Below, piece by piece: positions 20,653 through 31,968 of a stretch of DNA of 64,000 bases (position 1 is its first letter; each line of letters opens with the position of its first letter). Made by a program: the position numbers and the translations under genes. The notes beneath the pieces are model-generated. The model had not been told where the DNA came from and searched no databases. It saw only the letters and a program-made list of their open reading frames with translations. Source of the DNA: Paracoccaceae bacterium (GTDB lineage Bacteria > Pseudomonadota > Alphaproteobacteria > Rhodobacterales > Rhodobacteraceae); assembly GCA_029938175.1 (NCBI GenBank), contig JAPYON010000001.1, positions 1 to 64,000 of the forward strand. The letters run 5' to 3'.

Positions 20653-20707
20653 ATCTGTCATAAAAGTGTTTGTGGCAGATAAAGCGATCACAAAGTGTTT
20701 TGTGATC
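20653..20707. repeat. Two adjacent inverted repeats
   Basis: ATCTGTCA-N12-TGGCAGAT (20653-20680) and perfect GATCACAAA-gtgt-TTTGTGATC (20686-20707). Confidence 0.55.
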
Positions 20708-20761
20708 GGTCTAATGTCCACTAATCTAGTTGCTATCGTTATTTGGCAAAACTCCTGACAC

Positions 20762-20792
20762 AAAAAGCCCCGACGTTTCCATCGGGGCTTTT
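20762..20792 (-). terminator. Rho-independent terminator of pnp
   Basis: Reverse strand AAAAGCCCCGAtggaaacgTCGGGGCTTTTTG. Confidence 0.85.
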
Positions 20793-20813
20793 CAAATTCA
20801 TTAACCGTCGGGA

Positions 20814-22940
20814 TTAACCGTCGTTTTTGATTTCTTCGCCAGTTTCCTGATCGACAACTTTCATCGACAGGCGAACTTTGCCGCGATCGTCGAAGCCCAT
20901 CAACTTAACCTTAACTTCCTGACCTTCAGTCAGAATGTCTTTCGGGTGGTTAACGCGCTCGTTCGCAAGCTGGCTTACGTGCACAAGGCCGTCACGTTTG
21001 CCGAAGAAGTTCACGAATGCACCGAAGTCCATCAGTTTCACAACTTTACCGGTGTAGATTTTACCGGCTTCAGGAACTGCAACAATCTCGTTGATCATCG
21101 CCATGGCTTTCTCGATGCTTTCAGCGTTGGCCGACGCGACCTTGATTACGCCATCATCGTTGATGTCAACTTTAGCACCGGAAACTTCAACGATTTCGCG
21201 GATCACTTTACCTCCGGAACCGATCACTTCGCGGATTTTATCCGCCGGAACGTTCATGGTTTCAATGCGAGGCGCGTGGATCGAGAAATCGCCAGCACCT
21301 GTAAGCGCTGTGCCCATTTCGGCAAGAATTGTCATCCGGCCAGCTTTAGCCTGATCCAACGCTTTTTCCATGATGTCGGCAGTGATGCCGGCAACTTTGA
21401 TATCCATCTGAAGTGACGTAATACCAGCTTCGGTACCCGCAACTTTGAAGTCCATATCGCCGAGATGATCTTCGTCGCCAAGGATGTCTGTCAGGATTGC
21501 ATAGTCGTCACCCTCAAGGATCAAGCCCATCGCAACACCGGCAACGGCAGATTTCAGCGGAACGCCCGCATCCATCATGGACAAAGAACCACCACAAACA
21601 GACGCCATTGACGACGAGCCGTTTGATTCAGTGATCTCGGAAACAACACGCACAGTATACGGGAAATCGGTTGCAGCAGGCAGAACAGCCTGAAGCGCAC
21701 GCCATGCCAGTTTACCGTGACCGATTTCACGACGGCCAGGACCCATCATGCGACCAGCTTCACCAACCGAATAGGATGGGAAGTTATAGTGCAGCATGAA
21801 GTTGGAGCGGTATGTGCCAGTCAACGCGTCGATCATCTGCTCGTCGTCGCCAGTACCAAGCGTGGTAACAACCAAGCCTTGAGTCTCACCACGTGTGAAC
21901 AATGCCGAACCGTGTGTGCGTGGCAGAATGCCAACTTCGGAAACGATCTGACGAACTGTTGTCAGGTCACGACCGTCAATACGCTTGCCAGTTTTGATAA
22001 CGTCGCCACGAACAACCGCGGATTCCAGTTTCTTGAAGCAGTTACCAAGCTGGCTGTCGTCGCGATCTTCTTCGCTTAGGGCCGCTTTGATGGTGTCACG
22101 CGCTGCGGAAATCGCAGTAGTGCGCTCTTGCTTGTCTGTGATTGCGAAAGCTACGCGAACAACTTTTTCGCCAACTTTTTCGACCTTGCCGTAAAGCTCG
22201 GAGTAATCAGCAGGCTGGAAGTCGAACATGTCGTTTGCAGCGCCTTCGGCAAGATCAATGATCATGTCGATTACTGGCTGCATTGCGTCATGGCCAAATT
22301 TGACGGCGCCCAGCATTTCAGCTTCGGACAGCTCGTAAGCTTCGGATTCAACCATCATCACAGCGTCTTTAGTACCAGCAACGATCAAGTCCAAACGCTG
22401 CTCTGGATTTTCACGCAGCTTGTGCATGTCATCGCAGGACGGGTTCAATGTGTATTCGCCGTCAACGAAACCAACGCGTGCACAACCGATTGGGCCGCGG
22501 AACGGCGCGCCGGAAAGTGTTAGCGCAGCCGATGCCGCAATCATTGCAACTACGTCTGGATCATTTTCCAGATCGTGCGAAAGAACTGTACATATAACCT
22601 GTGTTTCGTGCTTGAAGCCCGGAACGAACAGTGGGCGGATCGGGCGGTCGATCAGACGGGAAGTCAGCGTCTCTTTTTCAGTAGGGCGTGCTTCACGTTT
22701 GAAGAAGCCACCAGGGATTTTACCCGCGGCGTAGTATTTCTCTTGGTAATGCACTGTCAGCGGGAAAAAATCAAAACCAACCTTCGGTTTCTTTTCGAAC
22801 ACTACAGCACACAGAACGCTGGTTTCACCCAAGGTGGCGATAACACATGCGTCTGCTTGACGGGCAACTTTGCCAGTCTCAAGGGTCAGCGTCTCGCCGC
22901 CCCATTCGATTGATTGTTTGAATTCTTTAAACATTTTCAC
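20814..22940 (-). CDS. pnp: Polyribonucleotide nucleotidyltransferase
   Basis: 708 aa; RNase PH domains, KH ([14 protein letters not shown]) and S1 domains. Confidence 0.97.
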   Translation of the reverse strand: MKMFKEFKQSIEWGGETLTLETGKVARQADACVIATLGETSVLCAVVFEKKPKVGFDFFPLTVHYQEKYYAAGKIPGGFFKREARPTEKETLTSRLIDRPIRPLFVPGFKHETQVICTVLSHDLENDPDVVAMIAASAALTLSGAPFRGPIGCARVGFVDGEYTLNPSCDDMHKLRENPEQRLDLIVAGTKDAVMMVESEAYELSEAEMLGAVKFGHDAMQPVIDMIIDLAEGAANDMFDFQPADYSELYGKVEKVGEKVVRVAFAITDKQERTTAISAARDTIKAALSEEDRDDSQLGNCFKKLESAVVRGDVIKTGKRIDGRDLTTVRQIVSEVGILPRTHGSALFTRGETQGLVVTTLGTGDDEQMIDALTGTYRSNFMLHYNFPSYSVGEAGRMMGPGRREIGHGKLAWRALQAVLPAATDFPYTVRVVSEITESNGSSSMASVCGGSLSMMDAGVPLKSAVAGVAMGLILEGDDYAILTDILGDEDHLGDMDFKVAGTEAGITSLQMDIKVAGITADIMEKALDQAKAGRMTILAEMGTALTGAGDFSIHAPRIETMNVPADKIREVIGSGGKVIREIVEVSGAKVDINDDGVIKVASANAESIEKAMAMINEIVAVPEAGKIYTGKVVKLMDFGAFVNFFGKRDGLVHVSQLANERVNHPKDILTEGQEVKVKLMGFDDRGKVRLSMKVVDQETGEEIKNDG

Positions 22941-23007
22941 TTTCCTATCTGCGGTTCATCCCCCATGGACGAAACCCGCGATGTGGCCGATGCCACGGTA
23001 TTAACGC

Positions 23008-23033
23008 AAAGCGCGCCCGTGAAGGCGCGCTTT
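23008..23033 (-). terminator. Stem-loop between rpsO and pnp
   Basis: AAAGCGCGCC-cgtgaa-GGCGCGCTTT. Confidence 0.7.
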
Positions 23034-23040
23034 GGTATTC

Positions 23041-23310
23041 TTAGCGGCGAATGCCGAGACGTTCGATAAGCGACTTGTAACGCGCTTCGTCTTTGGAACG
23101 TGTATAGTCCAACAGCTTACGACGTGTCGCAACCATTGTTAGTAGACCACGACGCGAGTGATTGTCCTTTTTGTGGGACTTGAAGTGCTCAGTCAGGGTT
23201 TTGATGCGGCTGGTCAGGATGGCAATCTGAACTTCAGGGGAACCAGTGTCACCCTTTTTAGTTGCGAATTCTTTGATCAGGCGTTCTTTTTCTTCTGGCG
23301 TAATCGACAT
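23041..23310 (-). CDS. rpsO: 30S ribosomal protein S15
   Basis: 89 aa, [17 protein letters not shown]...[12 protein letters not shown]. Confidence 0.97.
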   Translation of the reverse strand: MSITPEEKERLIKEFATKKGDTGSPEVQIAILTSRIKTLTEHFKSHKKDNHSRRGLLTMVATRRKLLDYTRSKDEARYKSLIERLGIRR

Positions 23311-23465
23311 CGTATTTTCCTTATTCTTAAAGGTTTCAAAATCCTTAATGCTCCGGCGGATGCCAAGATGTCGTCCAGCAACGTCAAAACAGAAAGGGCC
23401 GCGAAGGGGATTCCCTAGGCAGCACGGGCGTTATAGCTGTTTTTGTGGGGAATGGAAGGGTGAAT

Positions 23466-23972
23466 CTACCACCAGTTTTCCGGTCGCACAGCATACGCAA
23501 TATACAGCGGGTGCTTTGGGTGCCCCGCCTTCGTTAACCCTAAATGCTTGGGGGAAATAGGCATGGTGAGCAGCAATGCCTCAACATCTGCGCCCCTGTT
23601 CATATGTTCGCCATGTGCGCCCCAGGCGGCGACCAGATCGTCGGCCCATTCCACGCCTTGGCGGATGGTTTCGTCGTTCAGAGGGCCGACCGGATCGGCG
23701 ACGCTGCGCATGACTTTGGGGTCCGTCGCGCGGTAGGCGAAAATGTTGCAAACCCGAAACGCACCATACCCCAACGTGCGGGCGCGGCGTTCACAGCGCT
23801 CCACTGTCGGGTCGTTTTGCACCTCGGTCGCGGTCGAGGGGTTGAGCATCAGGAACATCACCTTTTTCCCACCCTCGTCCCAAACACGAGTCAGATCATA
23901 GCGGTATTCCTCACAATCCGAGTAGTTCGCTACGGAAGGCGCGTCGCCCTTCAAATGCGAGCGAGTAATCAT
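23466..23972 (-). CDS. DUF1643-like protein
   Basis: YRYDLTRVWDEGGKKVMFLMLNPSTATEVQNDPTVERCERRARTLGYGAFRVCNIFAYRATDP. Confidence 0.85.
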   Translation of the reverse strand: MITRSHLKGDAPSVANYSDCEEYRYDLTRVWDEGGKKVMFLMLNPSTATEVQNDPTVERCERRARTLGYGAFRVCNIFAYRATDPKVMRSVADPVGPLNDETIRQGVEWADDLVAAWGAHGEHMNRGADVEALLLTMPISPKHLGLTKAGHPKHPLYIAYAVRPENWW

Positions 23973-24673
23973 GCGCGGAAATCTTCCAGCCGTTTGATCT
24001 GTCGTCCGTTTGTGTCGAAATTCGACGGATCCGGCCAGACATTGAAGGATGATTCCAGCGCGGGCCGCTTGGAATCGATGATCGAGAACCACGCCGTATC
24101 GCGATTGCGGCCTTTATACATAATCGCCTGCCGGAAAAGCCCTTCATACGTGAACCCCAACCGTTTCTCCGCCTTATGCGAGAGCGCATTCAGGTTGTCG
24201 CATTTCCATCCATACCGCCAATAACCTAGTTCATTAAATACACGTTGCATCATAAGGAACATGGCCTCGGTCGCAGCGGGGGTACTTTGCAGTAGAGGTG
24301 AGAAGTTAATGTTGCCCACCTCGATAATGCCTACCGCCAGATCAATCCGCATAAAGGTCGCAAGACCAACGACCTTTTCGGTGCGCTTGTCGACGATGGT
24401 GTGAAGCAGCGGGTCATCGCCAAGACAGGCAGTAGCCATCCATTCGCGAAAATCCGCCTCGGTTTCGAAGGGGTCGGTGAACAGATATGTCCAGATGCCG
24501 CCGGTTTCATCGGTCGAGAACGCCTCGAACAAATCTACTGCGTGGCGGTCTATGTCGATTGGTTCAAGACGGCAATGTCGCCCATCCATATTGGAGAGGG
24601 GCGGAGTCTTGGCCGCCTGCCAGACAACATCATCGCCAATCGGTTGGTTAAGATGGTTCACGCGCTGCGTCAT
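23969..24673 (-). CDS. GNAT-family N-acetyltransferase (RimJ/RimL-like)
   Basis: RHCRLEPIDIDRHAVDLFEAF..., EVGNINFSPLLQSTPAATEAMFLMM. Confidence 0.85.
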   Translation of the reverse strand: MTQRVNHLNQPIGDDVVWQAAKTPPLSNMDGRHCRLEPIDIDRHAVDLFEAFSTDETGGIWTYLFTDPFETEADFREWMATACLGDDPLLHTIVDKRTEKVVGLATFMRIDLAVGIIEVGNINFSPLLQSTPAATEAMFLMMQRVFNELGYWRYGWKCDNLNALSHKAEKRLGFTYEGLFRQAIMYKGRNRDTAWFSIIDSKRPALESSFNVWPDPSNFDTNGRQIKRLEDFRA

Positions 24674-25585
24674 TTAGCCCTCCAGCACAAAAACCCGGTT
24701 TGGGTGCAATTCGCCTGCTTTGTAAACCCCGATCGCGACCGGCGTTCCGTTCAACGAGGCCCAGCATTCTTCGCCGTATTCCACATCCGAAGCGATAACC
24801 ATGCCCGGATTACCATTTCGCAACTTGGCCGCGCCTTCTGGGGTGCAGTGCAATTCGTTCAGGTCATGCAAGCCCGCCTCTAACGGCAACAGGAATTCAT
24901 CCAGCTTGCGGTCTTTAGCCATCTCGTTAAGGATTTCGAAAGAAATGCCGTCGGACACTTCGAACGGACCAGCCCAAACGCGGCGCAATTGCACGACGTG
25001 GCCGAAACAGTCTAACGCCTGACCCAGATCGCGAGCGATGGAGCGGACGTAGCCGCCCTTGCCGCAGGTCATTTCCAGAATGGCGTGGTCCGCGTCCGGC
25101 ATCTCGATCAATTCCAGAGATTCCACGGATAGTGGGCGCGCCGTAAGTTCCATTTCTTCACCGTCGCGGGCACGTTTATAGGCGCGCTCTCCGTCGACTT
25201 TCACGGCAGAATATTGCGGGGGGACTTGCATGATGTCACCGCTAAACTCTGGCAGCGCTGCGCGAATTTCGTCGGCTGTTGGACGTTGAGCTGATTCGTT
25301 AACCACTTCGCCCTCACCATCATCGGTGTTGGTCGCCTGCCCCAAGCGGACGGTAAAGCGGTAAGCCTTCATGGAATCCGTGACATATGGCACGGTCTTG
25401 GTTGCCTCGCCAAAGGCAATCGCCAACACGCCTGTCGCTTCGGGGTCGAGCGTGCCCGCATGCCCGGCCTTTTGCGCGTCAAACGCCCATTTCGCCTTGT
25501 TTACAACGGCGCTGGATGTCACGCCCAGTGGTTTGTCCACGATCAGCCAACCACTTAGCGCGCGGCCTTTTTTACGTCTTGCCAT
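24674..25585 (-). CDS. truB: tRNA pseudouridine(55) synthase
   Basis: [43 protein letters not shown]. Confidence 0.96.
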   Translation of the reverse strand: MARRKKGRALSGWLIVDKPLGVTSSAVVNKAKWAFDAQKAGHAGTLDPEATGVLAIAFGEATKTVPYVTDSMKAYRFTVRLGQATNTDDGEGEVVNESAQRPTADEIRAALPEFSGDIMQVPPQYSAVKVDGERAYKRARDGEEMELTARPLSVESLELIEMPDADHAILEMTCGKGGYVRSIARDLGQALDCFGHVVQLRRVWAGPFEVSDGISFEILNEMAKDRKLDEFLLPLEAGLHDLNELHCTPEGAAKLRNGNPGMVIASDVEYGEECWASLNGTPVAIGVYKAGELHPNRVFVLEG

Positions 25586-25616
25586 GATAATCCTATAGAA
25601 TTGGGGGTCGGCCAAC

Positions 25617-26287
25617 TTGGCGCCAACCAGCTTTGACCCGCTCATACAACGCCTGATCCTCGCCATAAAGGGCCGAAATGCGCTTGGCGATCTCAGGTAT
25701 TATCATCTGGACTGCATTGAACAAGTTCTGTCTGTTGGTGAGGATTGCCCTGAATGCGGTGGTGACCCGTCAAAGCTGGGCGAAGATATCACCGAAGAGC
25801 TGGAATACATCCCCGATCTCTTTGTCGTGAACAAGATTATTCGTCCCCGTATGGCTTGCCGCCACTGTGAGGCAATATCCCAAGCCCCAATGCCCTCGCG
25901 CCCGATTGAAGGGGGTCGCCCCGAGCCGGGTCTGTTTGCGCATGTTTTGGTAAGCAAATCTTCCGCCCTGCTGGCACCGCTGGCTGAGGCCATTGCACAA
26001 AGCGCCAAGGATGGTGTCGCCTTGTTCGCCGACGATACCCCGCTCAAGATGCTGGCTCCCAGCAATAAGAAGACTAAAACCGCCCGCATCTGGGCTTATG
26101 TCAGGGACAAACGACCGTGGTCTGGCCAATAACCGCCTGGCGTCTGCTACCAGTTTACGGTGGGTCGCAAGGGCGAGCACCCAGTCAAACACCTGTTGGA
26201 CTATCAGGGCTGGGTGCATGCAGCCCTTGAACTGGGCGTGGACATGAAAGCGCATGTGCCTGTGCAATACGGGTTTTATATTGGCTA
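25617..26287 (+). mobile_element. IS66-family transposase relic (degenerate)
   Basis: CPECGG...LGEDITEELEYIPDLFVVNKIIRPRMACRHCEAISQAPMPSRPIEGGRPEPGLFAHVLVSK | internal deletion | ALFADDTPLKMLAPSNKKTKTARIWAYVRDKRPWSGQ*PPGVCYQFTVGRKGEHPVKHLLDYQGWVHA; in-frame TAA and missing segments. Confidence 0.85.
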
Positions 26288-26319
26288 GTATGGGTGGAAC
26301 TGGACACGATCCAGAGGTT

Positions 26320-27270
26320 CTAGGCTTGTTCTTGTTTGACGGGGAATAGGATTTCGTCTTTGTTATCGTGGATGAAGTCAAGAAACGTGCGCGCCGCAAG
26401 GGAAAGCTGTTTGTTTTGATTGCAGACAGCGTACCACGGTCGAACAAGCGGAAATCCTTTTGCGTCCAGCACGGCAATATGATTGCCCGCCAGTTCCAGC
26501 CGAAGGTTGTAAATCGACAACACGGATATTCCCAATCCGGCCATCACACCTTGCTTGATCGCTTCACTACTGCCCAATTCCATGAACGGAGTGATTTTTA
26601 CGCCTTGATTGTCAAATACACGCTCAACCGCTTGTCGGGTGCCAGAACCAGGTTCGCGCACCAGATGGCGTTCTTGGGCCAGTGCCTCAAGCGGTATGTT
26701 GCGTGCCGAAGTGAGGGGATGCCCGAACGGAGCCACCACTACCAACTGGTTATCAATCAACGGATAGGACTGCACAGCCATCTCATTGGGAACCTGCCCC
26801 ATGATGATCAGATCATCCTCGTTGGACTTCAGCCGTTGAATAACTTGCGAGCGGTTTGTGACGGTCAATCGAGGAATCACTTGCGGGTGCTTTGCTATAA
26901 ACGCACCAAGAAGGTGCGGCATAAAGTACTTTGCGGTGGTGATTACCGAAATACTAAGACTTCCTTTGATCACGCCTGTCAGCTCCGAAGTGCTGTCGCC
27001 CAGTGCTTCCAGCCGCGTCAGTATTTCTTGTGCTGCGGTATAAACATCGCGTCCGGCAGTTGTTGTGCGGTTGCCTTGCGCACCGCGCTCTATCAACGGT
27101 AATCCGATTGTATCCGTTAGTTTTTTCACCTGCATCGAAACGGTCGGCTGGGTAAGTTTCAGCGCTTCACTGGCACGCGTTACACCGCCGAGCCTGACGA
27201 CAGCCTCGAATATTTGCAGCTGTCGCATGGAAATATTGCGGACCAAATATTCGGTAGTAGAGTGCAGCAT
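26320..27270 (-). CDS. cbbR: Second LysR-family CbbR-like regulator, divergent from cbbM
   Basis: MRQLQIFEAVVRLGGVTRASEALKLTQPTVSMQVKKL; divergent from RuBisCO. Confidence 0.9.
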   Translation of the reverse strand: MLHSTTEYLVRNISMRQLQIFEAVVRLGGVTRASEALKLTQPTVSMQVKKLTDTIGLPLIERGAQGNRTTTAGRDVYTAAQEILTRLEALGDSTSELTGVIKGSLSISVITTAKYFMPHLLGAFIAKHPQVIPRLTVTNRSQVIQRLKSNEDDLIIMGQVPNEMAVQSYPLIDNQLVVVAPFGHPLTSARNIPLEALAQERHLVREPGSGTRQAVERVFDNQGVKITPFMELGSSEAIKQGVMAGLGISVLSIYNLRLELAGNHIAVLDAKGFPLVRPWYAVCNQNKQLSLAARTFLDFIHDNKDEILFPVKQEQA

Positions 27271-27273
27271 AGA

Positions 27274-27286
27274 TAATAGCCTATTA
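27274..27286. promoter_or_regulatory. Candidate CbbR (LysR T-N11-A) operator
   Basis: Perfect dyad TAATAG-C-CTATTA in the cbbR/cbbM intergenic region. Confidence 0.55.
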
Positions 27287-27388
27287 ATAATATTGAAAAC
27301 TTCGATTTTACTTTATGTTGTAAGCTTGCTAATGTCCAGCTTGTGCAGCGCTTGTCGCTAAAACTTGAGAAATGCTTAGGAGAAAACC

Positions 27389-28774
27389 ATGCTAGACCAA
27401 ACCTCGCGCTACAGCGATTTAACGCTTAACGAAGACGATCTGATTGCCGGAGAAAAGCACGTCCTTGCCGCCTATAAGATGAAACCGGCGCCCGGCTTCT
27501 TTGATTACATCGGCACCGCTGCGCATTTCTGCGCCGAAAGCTCTACCGGTACGAACGTACAAACCGTCACAACTGACGATTTTGCCATGGGTCTTGATGC
27601 GATCTGTTACGAGATCGACGAAGAAAAAGAGCTGATGAAAGTCGCTTTTCCGGTCGACCTGTTTGACCGCAACATAACCGATGGCCGCGCCATGGTTGTG
27701 TCGTTAATGACATGTATGGTTGGTAACAACCAAGCCATGGGCGACGTTGAGTATGCCAAGTTGCTGGACTTCTTCGTGCCGCCGCGTTTCATGCGTTTGT
27801 TTGATGGCCCATCCAAAGGCATTCAGGACATGTGGCGTATTCTTGGTCGCCCACTGGAAGATGGCGGTATGGTTGTTGGTACGATCATCAAGCCAAAACT
27901 GGGCCTGCGTCCGAAGCCATTTGCCGAAGCATGTTACCAGTTCTGGCTAGGCGGTGACTTCATCAAAAACGACGAGCCGCAGGGTAATCAGGTTTACGCT
28001 CCAATGCGTGAATCCATCCCCTTGGTCGTTGACGCGATGAAGCGCGCGATGGATGATACTGGCCAATCCAAAATCTTCTCAGCCAACATTACGGCAGACT
28101 GCCACGACGAGATGATCGCTCGTGGCGAGTATGTTCTGGAGCAATTCGGCAGTATGGCTGAAAACGTGGCTCTGCTTGTTGACGGCTTTGTTGGCGGCAC
28201 AGGCATGGTTACGACAGCACGTCGTCACTTCTCTAACCAGTTCATCCACTATCACCGTGCTGGTCACGGCATGATCACGGGTGAAGAATCGAACCGTGGT
28301 TATACAGCGCTTGTGCATATGAAGTGGGCACGTATGGCCGGTTCTTCGGGCATCCATACAGGTACAATGGGATTTGGCAAGATGGAAGGTTACAACAGTG
28401 ACACCGTTCTTTCCCGCGCTTTGATGGACGATGTTTCTGTCGGCACGCATTACACCCAACCTTGGGAACGCATGAAACCAACATCGCCAATCATCTCGGG
28501 CGGTATGAACGCGCTACGTCTACCGGGTTTCTTCGAAAACCTTGGCCACTGTAATGTTATCCAGACATCTGGCGGCGGGGCATTGGGCCACAAAGACGGC
28601 ATTGCAGACGGTGCGACTTCGCTTCGCCAAGCATATGAAGCATGGCAGGAAGGTGCTGACATCATAGAATACGCCAAAGAGCATAAAGAGCTGGCTGGTG
28701 CCTTTGAAAGTTTCCCGTCGGATGCTGACACCATCTATCCGGACTGGCGTAAGAAACTGGGCGTGCATAAGTAA
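27389..28774 (+). CDS. cbbM: Ribulose-1,5-bisphosphate carboxylase/oxygenase form II
   Basis: 461 aa; [40 protein letters not shown] motifs. Confidence 0.97.
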   Translation: MLDQTSRYSDLTLNEDDLIAGEKHVLAAYKMKPAPGFFDYIGTAAHFCAESSTGTNVQTVTTDDFAMGLDAICYEIDEEKELMKVAFPVDLFDRNITDGRAMVVSLMTCMVGNNQAMGDVEYAKLLDFFVPPRFMRLFDGPSKGIQDMWRILGRPLEDGGMVVGTIIKPKLGLRPKPFAEACYQFWLGGDFIKNDEPQGNQVYAPMRESIPLVVDAMKRAMDDTGQSKIFSANITADCHDEMIARGEYVLEQFGSMAENVALLVDGFVGGTGMVTTARRHFSNQFIHYHRAGHGMITGEESNRGYTALVHMKWARMAGSSGIHTGTMGFGKMEGYNSDTVLSRALMDDVSVGTHYTQPWERMKPTSPIISGGMNALRLPGFFENLGHCNVIQTSGGGALGHKDGIADGATSLRQAYEAWQEGADIIEYAKEHKELAGAFESFPSDADTIYPDWRKKLGVHK

Positions 28775-28792
28775 GCGCCGAGATACTAATTT

Positions 28793-28822
28793 ACCTGCAT
28801 CCCGATTATTCGGGGTGTAGGT
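28793..28822 (+). terminator. Stem-loop between cbbM and cbbQ (no T tract)
   Basis: ACCTGCATCCCGA-ttat-TCGGGGTGTAGGT (two G:U pairs). Confidence 0.6.
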
Positions 28823-28891
28823 GGCTATATACAAACAACAGGAAGTATCCTTTACATAACGGATCACATTTCCAATCCGGGGAGCCACGAC

Positions 28892-29695
28892 ATGACAGAT
28901 TCCAGCCAATATCTGATCAAAGACGAGCCTTATTACAAAACCACCGGAAACGAAGTGGGGCTTTATGAAAGCGCGTATTCATGTCGCCTGCCAGTCATGG
29001 TCAAGGGGCCGACTGGCTGCGGTAAGTCGCGGTTTATCGAGTATATGGCGTGGAAACTGCAAAAGCCTCTGATCACTGTTGCCTGTAACGAGGATATGAC
29101 CGCAGCCGATCTGATTGGCCGCTACCTCCTCGATGAAAAAGGCACACGTTGGCAGGATGGTCCGCTGACCGTGGCTGCCCGCATTGGCGCGATCTGTTAC
29201 CTCGACGAGGTGGTCGAGGCCCGTCAGGACACAACCGTCGTGATCCATCCGCTGACCGATCATCGTCGCGTATTGCCGCTTGATAAAAAGGGCGAGCTGC
29301 TGGAGGCACATCCGGATTTCCAATTGGTGATTTCTTATAACCCAGGCTACCAAAGCCTGATGAAAGACTTGAAGCAGTCCACTAAACAGCGGTTTACGGG
29401 CCTTGATTTCGACTATCCCTGTAAAGAAGACGAATCCGCGATTGTTAGCCGTGAGGGCAGTGTAGAAGCAGATATTGCCGACAAGTTGATCGACGTCGCA
29501 GTACGTGCGCGGAACCTGAAAGGGCACGGCCTTGACGAGGGCATATCCACGCGATTATTGGTTTACGCGGCGCAGTTGATGAACGCTGGCGTCTCACCTG
29601 TGGAGGCATGTAAAATGGCGCTGGTTCGTCCATTGACTGACGACGTAGACATACGTGCGACACTCGATGCCGCCGTGGAGCTGATCTTCGGCTAG
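28892..29695 (+). CDS. cbbQ: RuBisCO activase AAA+ subunit CbbQ (MoxR family)
   Basis: GPTGCGKSRFIEYMAWKL P-loop; CYLDEVVEARQD Walker B; next to cbbM. Confidence 0.95.
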   Translation: MTDSSQYLIKDEPYYKTTGNEVGLYESAYSCRLPVMVKGPTGCGKSRFIEYMAWKLQKPLITVACNEDMTAADLIGRYLLDEKGTRWQDGPLTVAARIGAICYLDEVVEARQDTTVVIHPLTDHRRVLPLDKKGELLEAHPDFQLVISYNPGYQSLMKDLKQSTKQRFTGLDFDYPCKEDESAIVSREGSVEADIADKLIDVAVRARNLKGHGLDEGISTRLLVYAAQLMNAGVSPVEACKMALVRPLTDDVDIRATLDAAVELIFG

Positions 29696-29721
29696 GGCAA
29701 CGAACAGCAGGAGACGAGGCC

Positions 29722-31941
29722 ATGACCCCCGAAACGCAAGCAATCCGTGACCGGCTTAGATGCTCTGTTCGCAAGATCGACGACATATTCGAGGACGCGT
29801 TTAATGAGGCGCAAACCGTTCTTTCACCTAGCGGCATTGATGCGTGGTTAACCGGCGTGGATCGTGTCTGCGCATTGGGTCGTGGCACTGAACTACCCCT
29901 GATTTTTCTTGATGAAATTCCCGAAATCGTGCGCCACAGCGACGAAGCAATAATAAGTGAAATCGCGGACGTTACGGCCTACCTGTCCGAATTCGCGGTT
30001 CGCGGCAGTTATGCACCGTTCTTATCCAGCCTGCCGTCAATCGCCCGCCGCCTGAACAGTGCCAGCCTTCTGCGTGGTTGGCTGAAAATGGTGCGGGAAA
30101 TGGTCACCGGCGCTAAAGAGGGCACAACACCATTCCTAGAACGCGCCCCCTACATTTTCTCGCAACTAAGCTGCGAGGGCGTTAACAGTTGGGTAAACTA
30201 CGGCAAACGCGTTTATAAAGACCACCCGCATCGCTTGCCGGATTACTTTGGCCTTAAAAGCGCCGACGCGCAGGCAATGCTGGTAAAAGAACGCAGCGGC
30301 ACGCTGTTCATGGATCACGAACGCCAATTGCGAATGTTCGAGCGCGCATTCTGGAACCTCGAGACCGAATTCCGTCCATATTCCATGGCGTTTGATACAG
30401 CACGTAAGCCACGCCCGCACATTTCGACACTTGGCCTCCATATCCCCGATGTTTACGAAGACCTCGGCGACGTAAGCGGCATTGATCGCTACCGCGCTAT
30501 GATCGCACATATGATGGCACATAAGGTCTGGAGTAAGCCATATCTCGCCGACAATTTCAGTGCCTTCCAGCATATCAGCATCGAGGTGTTCGAGGATGCG
30601 CGCGTTGAATATCTGGCGATACAGAAATTCCCGGGCCTGCGGCAACTGTGGCTGAAAATGCATCCGGCCCCACATCCCGGCAGATGCCCTGACGGTTGGT
30701 CATGTATTCGCCATGATCTCGCGATCCTGTCTTTCGCCTTGTTGAACCCCGATCACCGCTACACCAACCCCTCCGTTTTGACGTTTGTTGAAAAATTCAA
30801 AGCGCGGATTGAGACTAATCCATATGACACAGATATGGCCAAAAATCTGGGCGTTGAATGGTTGAAGGACAATTTCGTCCATGAATTCCGCCAACCAAAG
30901 GTATGGTTTGAAGATACCGAGGTCAGCTATCGCGACGACAACCGTTATCTGTGGATTTTCCTTGAGGAGGCCGAAGAAGCGGATGATTTTACCTCGGATC
31001 ACGGTGCGCAAAGTCGGGCAAACGACGAAGATGACGAGGGGCTTTTGCCACCTCAACACTACCCTGAGTGGGATTCGAACGTTCAAAACTACCGCCCCGA
31101 CTGGGCGACAGTTTACGAGGCAATTCAGCCTGCTGGTAACGCGTCGGAAATTGACAGCTTGCTAGATAAGCACAAGATGCTGTCGCGCCAGTTACGGCAA
31201 ATCGTCGATCTGTTAAAACCCCAGCAACGCAAGCGCGTTCGGTATCAGGAAGAAGGCGACGAGCTTGATTTGGATACCGCCATTCGTGCCGCTATTGATC
31301 ACCGGATTGGCTCGACGCCGGACACGCGCATACATCAAAATCACGTCAAGGACGGGCGCGATATTTCGGTATTGTTGCTGTTGGATCTGTCCAAATCAAT
31401 AGGCAAAGTTCCAAAAGGGGTCGAGCATACAATCCTGCAATTGTCACAAGAGGCTGTTGCACTGATGGCCGAGGCCGTCGAAGGGCTGGGTGATCCGTTT
31501 GCCATTGCAGGATTCTCGTCAAACACGCGCCACGAAGTTCGGTATACGCATCTGAAAGGATTTTCCGAGGCCTGGGGCCACGACCCGAAGGCACGTCTGG
31601 CTGCAATCAAGGCCGGAGATTCTACACGAATGGGTGCTGCACTCCGTCATGCTGGTCGGTATCTGGAAAACCGCAAAGAAGAAAAACGGCTGTTATTGTT
31701 GCTGACCGATGGGGAGCCGCATGACATCGACGAGCAAGACCCAAAATACCTTCAGGACGATACCCATGTCGCGGTTAAGGAGTTGGAAAGCAAGGGGATC
31801 ACGACCTATTGCATCACCCTCGACCCGGATGCGGATGATTATGTGGCAGATGTCTTCGGGCGGAATAATTACACCGTCATCGACAAAGTCGAGCGCCTGC
31901 CGGAAAAGCTGCCGCGGTTGTTCATGTCCTTGACAAGGTAG
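29722..31941 (+). CDS. cbbO: RuBisCO activase adaptor CbbO, VWA-domain protein
   Basis: 739 aa; C-terminal VWA with MIDAS LLLDLSKSIGK and LTDGEPHDID; after cbbQ. Confidence 0.94.
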   Translation: MTPETQAIRDRLRCSVRKIDDIFEDAFNEAQTVLSPSGIDAWLTGVDRVCALGRGTELPLIFLDEIPEIVRHSDEAIISEIADVTAYLSEFAVRGSYAPFLSSLPSIARRLNSASLLRGWLKMVREMVTGAKEGTTPFLERAPYIFSQLSCEGVNSWVNYGKRVYKDHPHRLPDYFGLKSADAQAMLVKERSGTLFMDHERQLRMFERAFWNLETEFRPYSMAFDTARKPRPHISTLGLHIPDVYEDLGDVSGIDRYRAMIAHMMAHKVWSKPYLADNFSAFQHISIEVFEDARVEYLAIQKFPGLRQLWLKMHPAPHPGRCPDGWSCIRHDLAILSFALLNPDHRYTNPSVLTFVEKFKARIETNPYDTDMAKNLGVEWLKDNFVHEFRQPKVWFEDTEVSYRDDNRYLWIFLEEAEEADDFTSDHGAQSRANDEDDEGLLPPQHYPEWDSNVQNYRPDWATVYEAIQPAGNASEIDSLLDKHKMLSRQLRQIVDLLKPQQRKRVRYQEEGDELDLDTAIRAAIDHRIGSTPDTRIHQNHVKDGRDISVLLLLDLSKSIGKVPKGVEHTILQLSQEAVALMAEAVEGLGDPFAIAGFSSNTRHEVRYTHLKGFSEAWGHDPKARLAAIKAGDSTRMGAALRHAGRYLENRKEEKRLLLLLTDGEPHDIDEQDPKYLQDDTHVAVKELESKGITTYCITLDPDADDYVADVFGRNNYTVIDKVERLPEKLPRLFMSLTR

Positions 31942-31968
31942 CGGGCGTTGATTCGAAGCCAGCCCCGC

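Noticed and set aside
20563-20763. 66-aa minus-strand ORF between fic and pnp
   Set aside because: Overlaps inverted repeats and the Fic_N frame; no recognisable homology or RBS.
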